Assembly (NCBI GenBank): GCA_904063045.1
Contig: CAJFCJ010000011.1
Span: 930,001 to 994,000 of the forward strand
DNA from: Dimorphilus gyrociliatus
Taxonomy: Eukaryota; Annelida; Polychaeta; Dinophilidae
DNA: 64,000 nucleotides
Reading direction: 5' to 3'
Shown: piece by piece, positions 25,064-36,664 of the stretch
How positions within the stretch are numbered: position 1 is the first letter of the stretch
Layout: the number at the start of each line of letters is the position of its first letter
Notes under the pieces: generated by a model
Told to the model about the DNA's origin: nothing
The model's input: only the letters and a program-made list of their open reading frames with translations
The model's database searches: none
Translations under genes and position numbers: made by a program

Positions 25064-25417
25064 ATGACTAGGAGTAGCAAATTAACTTATGGCTACTTTA
25101 CCAAAACATTTTGGTTTTCAATTCTAATCACAGTTATTGTCATAACAATTCTTTTATCGATAGCGATAATAGTATTTATCTGCTGCCATAAGAAGTATAC
25201 GAAAAAGACAAAAAGAAAATCGTCATCGAAATCAACGCCCAAGTGCATTCTAAAATCTGACAGTGAGTTTTCGTTCAAGTCTGAGAGACTATGCTGGAGA
25301 GAGTTCTTCAATAACAGTACACTAGATTTAAATAAAGAGAGTAAAGTTTCCGTTTCATCTACTTGTGCGAGCCTCTATTCTACTTTGTCAAATCATTCAA
25401 AGAATGTAAAACTCTGA
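25064..25417 (+). CDS. Small single-pass membrane protein, orphan
   Basis: An uninterrupted 117-codon frame starts at an ATG preceded by in-frame stops. Residues about 15-41 form a strongly hydrophobic helix (FSILITVIVITILLSIAIIV). A CCHKKYTKKTKRK basic stretch follows directly, as expected for a cytosolic stop-transfer flank, and two cysteines there could be palmitoylated. The rest is a Ser-rich tail (SSKSTPK, SVSSTCASLYSTLS). No signal peptide precedes the helix. I recognise no family. It might be the last exon of a longer gene, but no fitting upstream exon was found. Coding status rests on the biased composition and the charge pattern. Confidence 0.5.
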   Translation: MTRSSKLTYGYFTKTFWFSILITVIVITILLSIAIIVFICCHKKYTKKTKRKSSSKSTPKCILKSDSEFSFKSERLCWREFFNNSTLDLNKESKVSVSSTCASLYSTLSNHSKNVKL

Positions 25418-25743
25418 ACGAGAGGTGAACTCGATCATTTTATATAAAAAAAATATAAAGAAAAGATTAATCATTTCTTTTCTATAATAAAAAAAATTGT
25501 AATTACAATAAGAAAACTTGTAAATTGTTCCAATTAAACAAAAAGCTCTTCGAAAAGACTATACAAAAAGGATAATGATGGTGTATGTGTTAAAAGATTG
25601 GGAACGCCTTATAAAATTTAAATAATTAAATTATGCTCAAGAATAATATTCTTAACCTTTAAGTTTAATAAGATAAGTATATTTTCACAAAAGCTGCAAT
25701 TAAGATAACATAAACTGCACATAAATACGATCAATTTCAGATT

Positions 25744-25746
<3 letters not shown>

Positions 25747-25775
<29 letters not shown>
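25747..25775. repeat. (TA)n microsatellite
   Basis: About 14 TA units lie between the orphan membrane-protein gene and the 3' end of CTR1. Confidence 0.8.
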
Positions 25776-25778
<3 letters not shown>

Positions 25779-25935
25779 CAATTTACCCTAACAACAATTA
25801 TGTGCTGCAAAAGGTACTTGTTCAAACGTTTCCTCTATAAAAATTTAGATATTTGTTATACGTTGTTATTAATATTATTTTTGTGTTCATAAATGCAACA
25901 CATTTTCCGACATGTTTAAGGAAATTATTGGTATG

Positions 25936-28250
25936 CTAATGACAATGTTCATTCACATCCACCACGATAGATCTTTTCCACGAGAAAAGAAAATACCCCG
26001 CACCTGCTCCAAGCCCAACAGCCAAGCATAGCCATATATTGTATGTCATGAAAATAAGCATCAAAAAGTAGCTAACAACAACTTGAAGGATATGTAGCAG
26101 TGATTGAATGAAATGTGGTAGACTAATCATCTTCATACTATTTGAAAAAGATATATTTTTAACATATTTAAAAAAACGTAAAAATAAATATAACTAAGTT
26201 TCTAAGTAAATTAGTGTAGTTTGGCCTATTTCTGTAAAGCATATTGATTAGTAGATGCATATCGCGAGTGTTTTTGACCAGAAGCCTCCTTCAGTATGTC
26301 GACGTATTTTATTCCTAGACTTTATCTTCGTAAGGGATATGTAGGCTTATTTAGTAATTTACTTAACAAGTTTAAGTAAATAATTTGTTAACTTATAATA
26401 TAATGATACATTATAGTAATTTCGTACCATAAACAAATACAATCGAGACTTTTTAAGAGAGTAAGTATGTTAACAGTTATATACAGTATTTGATTAAAAA
26501 GGAAATAATGTGTTCTAGATTTGACTCATTAAATCTATCTTGATTAAAGCCTATTAGCACATTGAAACTTAAATATAACTATTTAATATAGAAATGAAGC
26601 TATAATGTTTGAATGAGGAAATGTTTAGTATGCAGAAGCTAGAAAAGATTAGACAAACCCAACAGTTTTATGAGTTTCGCTTAGCATAGTGCAAGTTTCG
26701 TTAGCGCCGTTGCCTTGAGAGGGAACAGGCATTGTATTATACCTAACAGATACGGATGACCGACGTAGCAGCATTTCTCTAAAAACTTTCAAGCCTTCAT
26801 ATAAGGCTGCAATAATAAATATAACAGCACAAGAACCCAGCATCCCTGCAAATAAACACGAAATAAGATTTAAGTGTTTTTTAATAAATGTAAAAGCAAT
26901 AATTAGAACAGTGAAACTAGTCCATTTTTCCCTCAATGACTAATAATCACAAAAAATAAATACACTACTTTAGTAGCAAGCACATAATACTGCCTATTTA
27001 TATATATATATATATATATACAGTATATATATTAGTATGTATATGTGTACGAATATATATATAAATATCCGAATTCAGCCACATAATTAATATTAGACCT
27101 AAGTTACGTAATTTTCCATTTGAGAAGTAACAATTGTTTAACATGGAAAAATATTTTCACGTGAAAGTAATGAAATAGTACTTCTTATATTCATCGTTGA
27201 CAGTTAAATGCATAATGTTTTCCGTATGAGAAACAATAACTATTTAGAAAATCAGAATTAAGTTTACAATCCTTAAATTGATACTCGAGTGATTAGTTTA
27301 GATAAAAAACAAAATATTATAATCCCGGTGTGATAAGGAATTGAAGGAATAAAATTTACTAAAAGGACAATTACTAAATAACTAAATTTCCATAACTTTT
27401 AGTATCAGTTGTTGTGCTCAAAGGAGCTAAAGAATTCTATTGTTGTGTGAAAGAGTAGAGACTTTCACATTTTCACAATTCCAATATTTTAAAAGATATA
27501 TTTTTATATTTGGCCTGTTGTTGGATAAAAAACATATCACAGAATATGAAAATCTTACCTTGCCATGAATCTATGTTCCATTTTTCGAATAAAATAACGG
27601 CTTTAGTAGACGCATGAAAGTACATCTGTTGTCCATATTTTCATTATATAAGGTGAAACAAAGAAATAGTGATCTACCTTCATTCCGTGTTCTACTACAT
27701 GCTTTGAATGATCCATTGGTCTTGTTGTCTAAAAGAGAAGCTAACTTAATTTTACATATATAGGTTAATCGACGTATTAAATCTATAAATAATGTAAAAT
27801 ATGTTTGTTACGTAAGTATTATCATATTTATCTAGCTGTTAAACTTATTGAAAGGCAGCTAAGACTAAATAATTGGAATTTATCTGAAATAGAATGATAA
27901 TAGAATAAAGATGGAAATATAAAACTTTGAACCGGAAATGTATACTATTCTTCAATTTTCCCTCCCACTTGCAACTCACAAACAATGTTCTGTTCTACTC
28001 AATTATTTACTAATTCTTAAGCATCGATTCTCGTACACGTATAGAAAATCCATCTATTTATGACATAACTTTCAGTAACTTTCTCAATGTCATACGCTTT
28101 TTTAGTAGTCATCCCACGCATAAGGGTAATTTATGAAGTCTATTTTTATATTTTAACGGATCATAGAAGCTTAGTTAAGTAAAATATATTTTAAAAGATG
28201 AAAGTTCTTACCATATCCATTGACATGTTTTCATGATGTTTGTGATCCAT
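25936..28250 (-). CDS. SLC31A1: High-affinity copper transporter CTR1
   Basis: This trimeric plasma-membrane transporter imports copper(I). Five minus-strand exons (28250-28212, 27728-27678, 27625-27559, 26845-26659 and 26137-25936) encode 181 aa. The Met/His-rich N-terminus ([13 protein letters not shown], then PMDHSKH and HGMKM) captures copper outside the cell. Transmembrane segment 1 lies about 53-72 ([19 protein letters not shown]), followed by the conserved loop [10 protein letters not shown] and ETHKTVG. Segment 2 carries the MxxxM filter (M141 and M145). Segment 3 has a glycine-packed [13 protein letters not shown], and the protein ends VNEHCH, the copper-handoff HCH motif. Introns here are longer (about 90-710 nt) than in neighbouring genes. 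The start ATG follows an acceptor-like CTTTCAG, so a 5' UTR exon is likely. Confidence 0.96.
26997..27021. repeat. (TA)n microsatellite in CTR1 intron
   Basis: This alternating TA run lies inside the 713 nt CTR1 intron 26846-27558. Confidence 0.75.
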
Positions 28251-28684
28251 AATTTTAGTGTGCCCTTTTTGGTGTTCTGAAAGCATATGCTATATTAGAG
28301 TATGAAATAGGGAAAAAATTTAGAGTTAATTTCACAGTCATAACTTACAGGTTTAAGTCTTTAGTTCTGAAAATAAGAATTTTCTTTTCTTTTTAGCTTG
28401 GAGACCCTATGCAGTTCACAGACTGATCACTCACAAGCATTCGGCAATTACTAACCGGTAATACTCGTATAAACGTTTATTGACCACCTATATTTTAATT
28501 AAAAGTATTTTTAAATAGCATTTCAATTTATTTGTAAAATTTAAGAATTACGCCAATTAATTAAATATTTTTTTACTTTTCTAGAATTTGTACGAAAACA
28601 ATAATAAATTTGCAGACGACAGGGTCTGACTTCGGATGTTGTAAGTTCAAAATACTCTGGAAAAGTTAAAGCTTTGTAAGAATA
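28251..28684. promoter_or_regulatory. Divergent promoter region of CTR1 and FKBP15
   Basis: This 434 bp spacer separates two divergent start codons. The part next to CTR1 probably contains a 5' UTR intron of that gene. No specific element was identified. Confidence 0.4.
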
Positions 28685-31600
28685 ATGTTCAATAGTGAAG
28701 ATAGTGGAGATAATGATTTTAATCTTCAAACTGGAGGGTATGTCTTTTATTTTTAGATTTTATTTAACTTATTATTTTGACGATTACATTTTTCAACATC
28801 CGCCTACTTTTTTTATTTTGCTAAGTATTTTATTTTAATTGTAGCTCAAAACTTTCCTCCTTATTTGATAATGAATCAATCGATATTGGCACTACTTTAA
28901 GCTATAAAGCTCCGAAAGAGCCGAAGAGCAATGGTAAATTTTTTTTCTTAATTTTAATTTCTTTTTATTGTGACACACTCAAATCTTAAGTTGCTGCGAA
29001 TCAAACTACTAAAACCGTAGAGAGTGCTGTTTTGTGTGCATTTGTGGTAAATACATTTAAACTGTGAGTTAAATTCAAATTTGAAACAATATTGAGATAA
29101 AAGTATTACAATTTCTCTAGTGAAAATAAGGAATACACTAGTTTTGGAAAGCTTGGATGTGCTTTAATAAAGTATATAGATAACAAACCAGTAAGTTTCT
29201 TTAACTTTTTCTTGCATAGATTGAATAGAATGATATTTTGGTAGAGTCAACTTTTGCTATACAAAACTAAACAACAACCTGTCGCATCTGTTAACGTATC
29301 AAGCTCGTTTAATTTAACTGTTCAAAAAAGAAACTATGTGACATTCTACGACGATCGCAGACAAAATTGGTCGATCCTATTCGAAAAAGAGAAGGATATT
29401 GAGAAACTCTGCTTGCTGGTAAATGAGATCCGTAAAATTTATATAATTTTGAAATTTTTTTTTGACTAGGTGTCATTGGAGACTTTTGCAAGCGGTCATA
29501 GGAAAGAAGTAGTTTTTATGAACTTGTACGAAGGAGAGGGAGACTGTATCGAAGAAAAGGATGCACTAGAAAGCTCTATTGAAGGATGGGCACTAAAAAA
29601 AATGACTCTTGAAAATCCTTTGAAAAAAGAGATTCTAAAGTTTAGAATTGGATCTCACAAAATGAACAAAGTTATTACTATTCTATATATCTATATTGAA
29701 GCTTTTTATAATATCACTTCTTCGTTTAGATTTTAGAAGACAAATTAATTGGGGCCAAGAAAACTTGCAGAATAATTTTAATTATTCCCGCTGATCAAAA
29801 TATTAAATCTTCCAAATGGCCCTTTCCTGAAAAGTGTGATTTGTTACTATTGATATCCATAGATAAGGTAGAAACATAAATTTTTTCTATTTTGCTACTA
29901 AAACTATCCCTATAAGGTTAAACGCAATAAAGCGACAAAAGAAGTGGCTTCTCCAGAATCTTCAGTTGCTTCGTCTCCTACCCATACACCTGTCCCCGAG
30001 CAAAATACTACTCAAACTAATACTAATAGCTCAGAAACTATTCAGGAAGTAAGATAGTTTTCTATAGCTTGAAATTGTTTCTTTTACCCAGCAGATGTCA
30101 TGTTTGCTTATGATTTGAAAACCGTATAACATTGAAATTTGTATTGACTAATGTAATAAAATTTCAAGTCATCGATAGCTGTTCCTTCTTTCCAATAGCC
30201 AACTGCCAACTCAACAAACTCAAGGGCACAAATTCTTTCAAAAATGGCAAAATTAGGTCAACCTTTAATTCCTATGTTTGCTGGAGGCTCTAACCCTTCG
30301 GAACCAGAAGAAGAAGAAACAGCAGCTGTAAAATCACCAAAAGGCAGTCCAGAAAAAGTATAAATTATGCAATATTTACACAGCATTGTTATCGCATATC
30401 ATATATATGATAAACTTAGGCTAAAAGAATACTATTCTCATTTCAGATTTTCCCTAGCAAACCAAAGCCTCAAATCGTCTCAAAACCTCAAATTCACATG
30501 AAACAAGAACCAGCTTCACCACAATCTGCTTACAGTAAGTTTTTCTGTACCATTAGTAATTTTTTGTTCATCGTATCTCATATTCTCTTATGGCTTCAGG
30601 CCAAAATTTTCCAGTTGCACAAAATTATCCAACAAAGGGATTACCTGGTCAAGTTGCAATCTATCAGACACCTTCTGCATTTCAAGTTGGTTATATTGCT
30701 TTATTGTTGTCAATAACTTTTTCTTTTTTTTGTTATAGCCTTTACCCCCACAAAATTTTTCCATCCCACGTATGTATATTACATTGAAAAACTAAGTCAA
30801 TATTAATTAACTATTGTTTAAACAGAACAAAATGATAATATGACGCAGATTTTGCTTTCTGAGCAAAGAACTCAAAACACAGAGATACGATTGGCAATTG
30901 GAAAAGTTCAAGATAAAGTAGAAAATGTATTAGACAAGGTTTTACAGATATTCTAAGAAATTCAGGAAACTTATATTCTAATATTTTTACAAATTTTTAT
31001 TTATAGTTAGAAAAGCAGCAACAGCTCGCATTAAATCAACAACAGAGTCAGTTATCGTACAAACAAAGCGAAAGTTTTGATGCTCTTGCATTTGCTGCCT
31101 CTTATCAAAAGTTACATCAAGTACTAGATATATATATATATATATATATAGCTCCATCTATTTAATATATGTTATCTATATAATGTTATATTTATCCAAT
31201 TCTAGGAAAATAGTAAATTAATAGAAGAAGTTGATGCGAAAAGAGCATTGGTTCAAAAATTAAATGAAAAGGTGTCTGAATTACTTTTAAAAAATCAGCA
31301 GTAAGTTTTTAGATGATTCAATATTTTATCTTTTATTATTTTAATACATTTTTTAACAGATATGTTGAACAAAGTACAAATTTATTAGAGGAAAAACACG
31401 CAGCTGTTCACAAAGTTAACGTTCATACGCAGCAGCAACTTAGTAACTTAGAGACAGAAAACGTATTCGATTTTCTATTAAAACTGCTATATCTTATTAA
31501 TTCGAAAACTTTATATCACGGCATAGAACATACTATCCATGGAACTAAACCAGGTTAAAGATACCCTGACAAAAAAAACAAACGAACTAAATTCATACAA

Positions 31601-34600
31601 GGAAATGCTATTTGAACAAAAAAGACTTGCAGAGAGCCTAAGCGAAACAGAAGTCAGATTAAATATTGAAATGGCATCTGCAATTACCAGTAATAAAGGT
31701 ATGAAATTAGATGCAGTCAAAACGTTAGATTAATTATATTTAATGAAAAAAATTAGACCTTGAAAGTGTCAATACAAAATTAACGAAGGACCTGAAAGAT
31801 GCTTTAAGGCGAGTTAGCTTATTAGAAGAAATTGTTGAAAAATTGGAAGCTTCAAATAAGGCACAAGCTGAAGTAAGCTCTTTTAATACAATTCTCAAAA
31901 CAATATATACAAAAACGCTTATTTCTAGCAAATGGAAGTTGCGATTGAAAATTCGAAAAAAAATGAAGAAGAAATAAGATTGACACTAATAGAAAAGATG
32001 ACGAATGATCATAAAGTAAAATTTTGATTTATCTTTGAGTTTGTTTATACACCAAGTAATGCAATTGTTCTTGCCTTATAAATAGGAGTCTCTAAAGGTA
32101 AAGGAAATTTCTATGAAAGAAGAAAGAAGACTAGAAGTAGACAAATTGAAGGAGACATACGAGGTAGAATTAGAGATTATAACGTTTAATTAGTCAAAGC
32201 CCATTTAAATTCTCCAGTCTAAAATAGCTGATCTTACACAACAATTCGAAGACTTACAGAAGGTAGCTATCAAGAAATTACAATGTAAAATATTTTGATT
32301 TAAAAAACTTGTTTTAAAGACAAAAGAGGATAATTACCAACTTGAATTACAAAAAAATGAAGACGAAAGAGAAAAACTAGCCGCAAAGGTTGGTTATTCG
32401 ATATGTCTTTACAATCAAAATTTAATCGATTTTTCTTAATAGTACAAAAAATTTGTTGAAAGAACGAAACTTATGAAATTAGAATATGAAAATGAGATAA
32501 CTCAATTAAAGGAATCATTGACGAGTTCTAAACATAACGTAGGCGGTACTGATGTTGGTGCTCACATAAAGAAAATAATGAATGGGTTTTATAAAGAAAT
32601 TAAAAAGCATTTTACTCGCGAAAATACGTACGAAGGAGAAAAAATCAACACTACAATATTAGAAATAGTTAAGGTATACAAAGTTAGCGACCTATTTAAA
32701 AGTATATAGTTCAATTAAGTTTCAGTCAAACGCTTGTAAAATAAGTAAATCAAGAATGTCTATATAATTACTTATTTGAAAATGAAACTAGGTATACATT
32801 ATATTAACACAAGTATATATACCTATACTATTTTCAAAATTTTATTAATCGAAATTTTTAAGGGATATTCGTAAAATATATTGTTTATTTTTTCAGGACG
32901 TGACTTTGTCGGCACTCCAACCTCAGTCGCATATTCAAGTAACTAATATCACAGACAAACACACAGAAAAGAATTCAGAAACGCAAATTGAAGAAGCACA
33001 AACCGAAAATAAGAAAGAAAAAATTGTAGCTACACAATCTGAAGTAGAGGAAGAAAAAGTTGAAGGACAAGCTGAGATTAAGGAAGAAATTCATAGGGAA
33101 GAACAAGGTGAAATTGAAGAAAAAATTCATAGGGAAGAACAAGCTGAGATTAAAGAAGAAATTCATGCGCAAGAACAATTAGAAAACGTTAAAGAAAAGG
33201 AATTAAATATTAATGTAGAAAAAGCAGAAGAAACGCAATTAACAACTAAGAAAGAAGAAGTAAAAGAACAGTTACTAGGTAATTAAGCAAGTAGAATTTA
33301 ATCACTAAATGCAATTGCCAATACCATATCTACACGAGTCTTAAATTACGAGCCGTTAATATTGAAATTGTTGAAATGTTTCATCGTTGCTCAACATATC
33401 GTCATTCTTATGTTGTTGAGCAGCTAGCTTCTTCTTCCTCTTAGGTGGGCGTGGCGATTCCTCAAAATCGTTTTCTCTTATCAATTCTTCCAGTTCTCTG
33501 GCCACATCTTCCTCGTTTAAAGAGCTGAGGTCTGACCTTTCCGATGCTAAAGAACTTTTGTCACTTAAACATTGATCCTCCGTCTGATCTAAAACTCTTG
33601 GTTTTACAGTATCCGATTCTATCACTTCATCGTTATCCGTACTCGTTGGAATACTCTCATCGCTTTCTTCCTGATCAATTATTTTATTCTCTAAATCACT
33701 TTTTGTATTTTTCGGAACTTCGTTTACTTGTAGAGGGCTATCAATTTCGTCACGTGTGTCATTTTCGATTCTTAAGTTAAACTTTTTAGGCGTATTCTCC
33801 GTATTGGTGTCGTTTTTATACATTTTGCTGTCATTTTCATATCCATTATAAAAATGGTTTGATGATGTGTTGTTCTGGTGAGAAGATGTTTGATCTCTCT
33901 CGGTATTCGTTCCAACAACTTTCAAGGTTACAGGCAATTTCGTCACACTTGATTCCATTGACGTAGTCTTTAAATTGTTTATGTGTTTGTCTTTCGGTAA
34001 CTTCGATTGTAAACGTTTTTTTTTAATTTCTGCCAGTCTTTGATCAATATTTTCGGTATTGTTAGGCGTTTTCGCAAGTATTGATTTTTTTGGTTTTTCA
34101 ATGTCTTCTCTAACCAAATTGACTGGTGGCTGTTCAATTGGCTCATTTTCTTTAGTTTCAACTTTAGCAGTTACCGTTTCTTTATTAGAACGATTAGATG
34201 ATTGCTTGTTCCCCATTGTATTTTAAGGTGATATTCCTCGTTCGCAGAGTGTCCTGAATTTATAAGGGAGCGACTTTTTCGTATATTACAGCGTGAGCGA
34301 ACCTTTTGAGTAAACACGCTCGAAATTCTATTGTCAATATGGGTGATTTCATGCACGCTTGAGTATAGATGGTGCTGAAGTCGTTTTCACGATCTGTATA
34401 TCTATTACTAATAAAGTCTTTTTACAACCAGAAGAAAAATTTTATAACGACAATGAGGAGAAAAATAGACCTATAGAAAATATAAGGTAATTCATAATTG
34501 TTACATATTGAGCAAATTTTATTTATAGTCGTTTTTCACTAGAAAAGAGTTTTCTGAAGGAAATCTCGAAGGGTTAGTACTAAATATTTCTCAACATTGA

Positions 34601-35888
34601 ACGGGTGCAATAAACTTTAATTTTTTTTAGTGAAAATTCAATAGAGTCTATTGAAGAAGAAAGGTTAGTTTTTCAACTTTATTTAAGAACAAAACAAACA
34701 AATTGAAATTTAATTTAGTGGAAAAGCGAAAGATGAGACGGCGGTAATTTCAAATGAGCAACAGGAAAATCAAACGGAAAATGTTGAATATGCATGTGAT
34801 CAGTAAGTATCTACCGAATGGTATTGTCGTTTTTTAACATTGTCGTGTTATTTTTAGAAATATAGAAGAGGTAGTAAGAAAAGAGCTCGAAAGTCCAGAG
34901 CAATTAAAAGAGAAGTTAGCTTTCAATTCTAATTATTTGTTTCGTATAAAGTATCTTCACTAGATAACTATCAGTCCTTCTCTCTCTCTTTATATATACT
35001 GTATATATATATATATAATATAAAAGGCTGTCGTTGTCATAATTATAGCATTTCATAGAGAAATTGTCAATTTTTGAGATAAATATTTCCTCATAGCAAA
35101 GTAGAGCCGCTAGAGATTGCTCAAACCGAAACACAAATTCCACCTGAAATCTCTACGGATATTGAAATTAAGTAAGATTGGTTTTTCTGAAAATAGTGCC
35201 TTTAAGTATTCTAAGAATTGCCTTTTGCAGAGAAGAAGTTAGCAACATCGAAACGACACAAAATACTGTAGACATTGATAAAAAGGTCTCGAATGAAGAA
35301 ATAGACAAAAAGTAAATTGCTATATCCTTATATAAAGAGAGAACTTTTGTAGTAAATGTGTCCTTATTGATATTTATCAGAGCCCAGCTTTTAGCTGCAA
35401 CAGCAACTGAAGAAAAGAAAAACAATAGTCAGAACGATGATAATCCATATACGGTATGTTTAAGAGAAAACGTGTAAATTTACGTTAGCGAAAGCCTTTG
35501 TTGTTTTTATTACATAAAAAGTACAAACTTTGTGTAATAGCTATTTAGATGATAAAATAGATGGTTTTTATTTCAATCTAAAAGAGAGTAGCGATTACAT
35601 AATAGATAGTTTTCTAACTTGAGGCAAATACAGATGAAAGATTCCTGTAAAATAGTGGAAAGTATCTTATATGATCATTTACAAGCGATATTATCTTGCA
35701 TAATAATAGCATGCTTTCTATCACTATGCAATAGTATGTTGAAGTCTCATTTTTTTGGATGCTTTTTCTCAATTAGTTTAAAATTCTGATCATAAAACTT
35801 TCTAAATTATATTTTACTAAAACAGGTTAGACCTCCGCCTCCTCCATTGTTTGATGATACGGACGAAGATTCGGATTGGGATATTTAA
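28685..35888 (+). CDS. FKBP15: FKBP15 (WAFL-like endosome and actin linked protein), 33 exons
   Basis: In vertebrates this cytosolic protein links early endosomes to actin. My model has 33 exons totalling 1149 aa (human about 1219). Exon 1 is 28685-28737, exon 24 is 32897-33278, exon 25 is 34432-34486 and exon 33 is 35826-35888. The N-terminal WH1-like domain (about 1-153) contains FGKLGCALI and YVTFYDDRRQNWSILFE. A degenerate FKBP domain follows (about 154-290), then the family block ILSKMAKLGQPLIPMF and a long coiled coil (about 440-840) beginning ILLSEQRTQNTEIRLAIGKV. Next is an E/K-rich region with three EIKEEIHREEQ-type repeats. The C-terminus VRPPPPPLFDDTDEDSDWDI matches the family's proline-acidic-tryptophan tail, which is why I extend past the exon 24 stop-like read-through at 33286. 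The 1153 nt intron 24 holds an antisense gene. Confidence 0.9.
31126..31150. repeat. (TA)n microsatellite in FKBP15 intron
   Basis: About 12 TA units sit just after the donor of exon 14, inside an intron of only 85 nt. Confidence 0.75.
33356..34216 (-). CDS. Nested intronless gene for predicted N-myristoylated disordered protein
   Basis: An uninterrupted 286-codon frame lies entirely inside FKBP15 intron 24 on the opposite strand. It starts MGNKQSS: glycine 2 and serine 6 meet the usual N-myristoyltransferase rule, and nearby basic residues could reinforce membrane binding. The rest is polar and apparently disordered, rich in Asn, Asp, Glu and Lys. It includes a basic helix-like segment (RLAEIKKKRLQSKLPKDK, about 59-76), an acidic segment (LNEEDVARELEELIREND) and a basic cluster PRPPKRKKKL near the end. 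The protein ends FQQFQY. I recognise no family. An 861 nt frame in DNA this AT-rich is very unlikely by chance, and the start has its own 215 bp upstream stretch that could be a promoter. Confidence 0.75.
   Translation of the reverse strand: MGNKQSSNRSNKETVTAKVETKENEPIEQPPVNLVREDIEKPKKSILAKTPNNTENIDQRLAEIKKKRLQSKLPKDKHINNLKTTSMESSVTKLPVTLKVVGTNTERDQTSSHQNNTSSNHFYNGYENDSKMYKNDTNTENTPKKFNLRIENDTRDEIDSPLQVNEVPKNTKSDLENKIIDQEESDESIPTSTDNDEVIESDTVKPRVLDQTEDQCLSDKSSLASERSDLSSLNEEDVARELEELIRENDFEESPRPPKRKKKLAAQQHKNDDMLSNDETFQQFQY
34217..34431. promoter_or_regulatory. Candidate promoter of the nested gene within FKBP15 intron 24
   Basis: This 215 bp stretch lies between the nested gene's ATG and FKBP15 exon 25. 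It contains a locally GC-richer stretch near 34225-34320. The assignment comes from position only. Confidence 0.3.
34990..35019. repeat. TA-rich simple repeat in FKBP15 intron
   Basis: TATATATACTGTATATATATATAT-like sequence follows a (CT)n run, inside the intron between exons 29 and 30. Confidence 0.7.
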
Positions 35889-35960
35889 AAAATACTTAAA
35901 AATTTGTACATTAAAAATTAACTTAATCAACTTTCAATTTATTTCAATTTATTGTTATTC

Positions 35961-35966
35961 AATAAA
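35961..35966 (+). terminator. Poly(A) signal AATAAA for FKBP15
   Basis: Canonical AATAAA lies 73 nt after the FKBP15 stop codon. It supports the proposed 3' end well beyond the nested gene. Confidence 0.55.
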
Positions 35967-36664
35967 ACGTTCTTTTTAAGAGCATAATATTTTAATTTTA
36001 TTATTTGTAATGTAAAGTTTTGCTCTTATACTCAGAATATTCTTTTAAAAATTCAAACTCTTGAGAATTCTTAAAGGCGTTAAGTAATTCTGTTTATCAT
36101 TAGTATGATCAAATATGATCATTTTCACTTCCTTTTGTCAGAATCATGAAAAAATTTGCACAAAATTTTCCCAAATTTTTTTGATAAGAAATCATTCTAC
36201 GAAAGTGAAACAATTAAATGTAAGGTATACAATCTCTGGTTTGACGTCGGAAGGCGCCATTGCTTTTTTTGGTATGGTTCCAATTTTGCAATCTTTCTCT
36301 CTGTCTAACAATCAATAGTTTCTAGCTCCATCAACCAATCAGAGAAGCTTTTAGGCACAGCTCAAGATATCAGCGCCCTCTACTTCAGAGGAGAGAATTT
36401 TTTGTTTATTTTTTATCTAAAATATTATACGGACAAACTAAATCTTTGAAGTCAGTAAGTACATTGTTTTAAAACGTATTGTAAGATTTATCAAATATCT
36501 GAATTAGAAGTCTCGATCGTGCTATATAGGTCACAAGTTAAAATTTTATAAATTCATATATCCCGAGAAGACTTGCCAGTGATAAACTAGCAACTAAGTA
36601 AACATTCTTCAATATTTTCAGTGGTAAATTAGGAATCGAGAGTTTGGCCCGGATTGCGGAATAA
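35967..36664. other. Spacer upstream of PABIR/FAM122
   Basis: This spacer of about 700 bp holds no supported gene. A somewhat GC-richer part near 36240-36390 could be the promoter or a 5' UTR exon of the FAM122-like gene. Confidence 0.35.
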
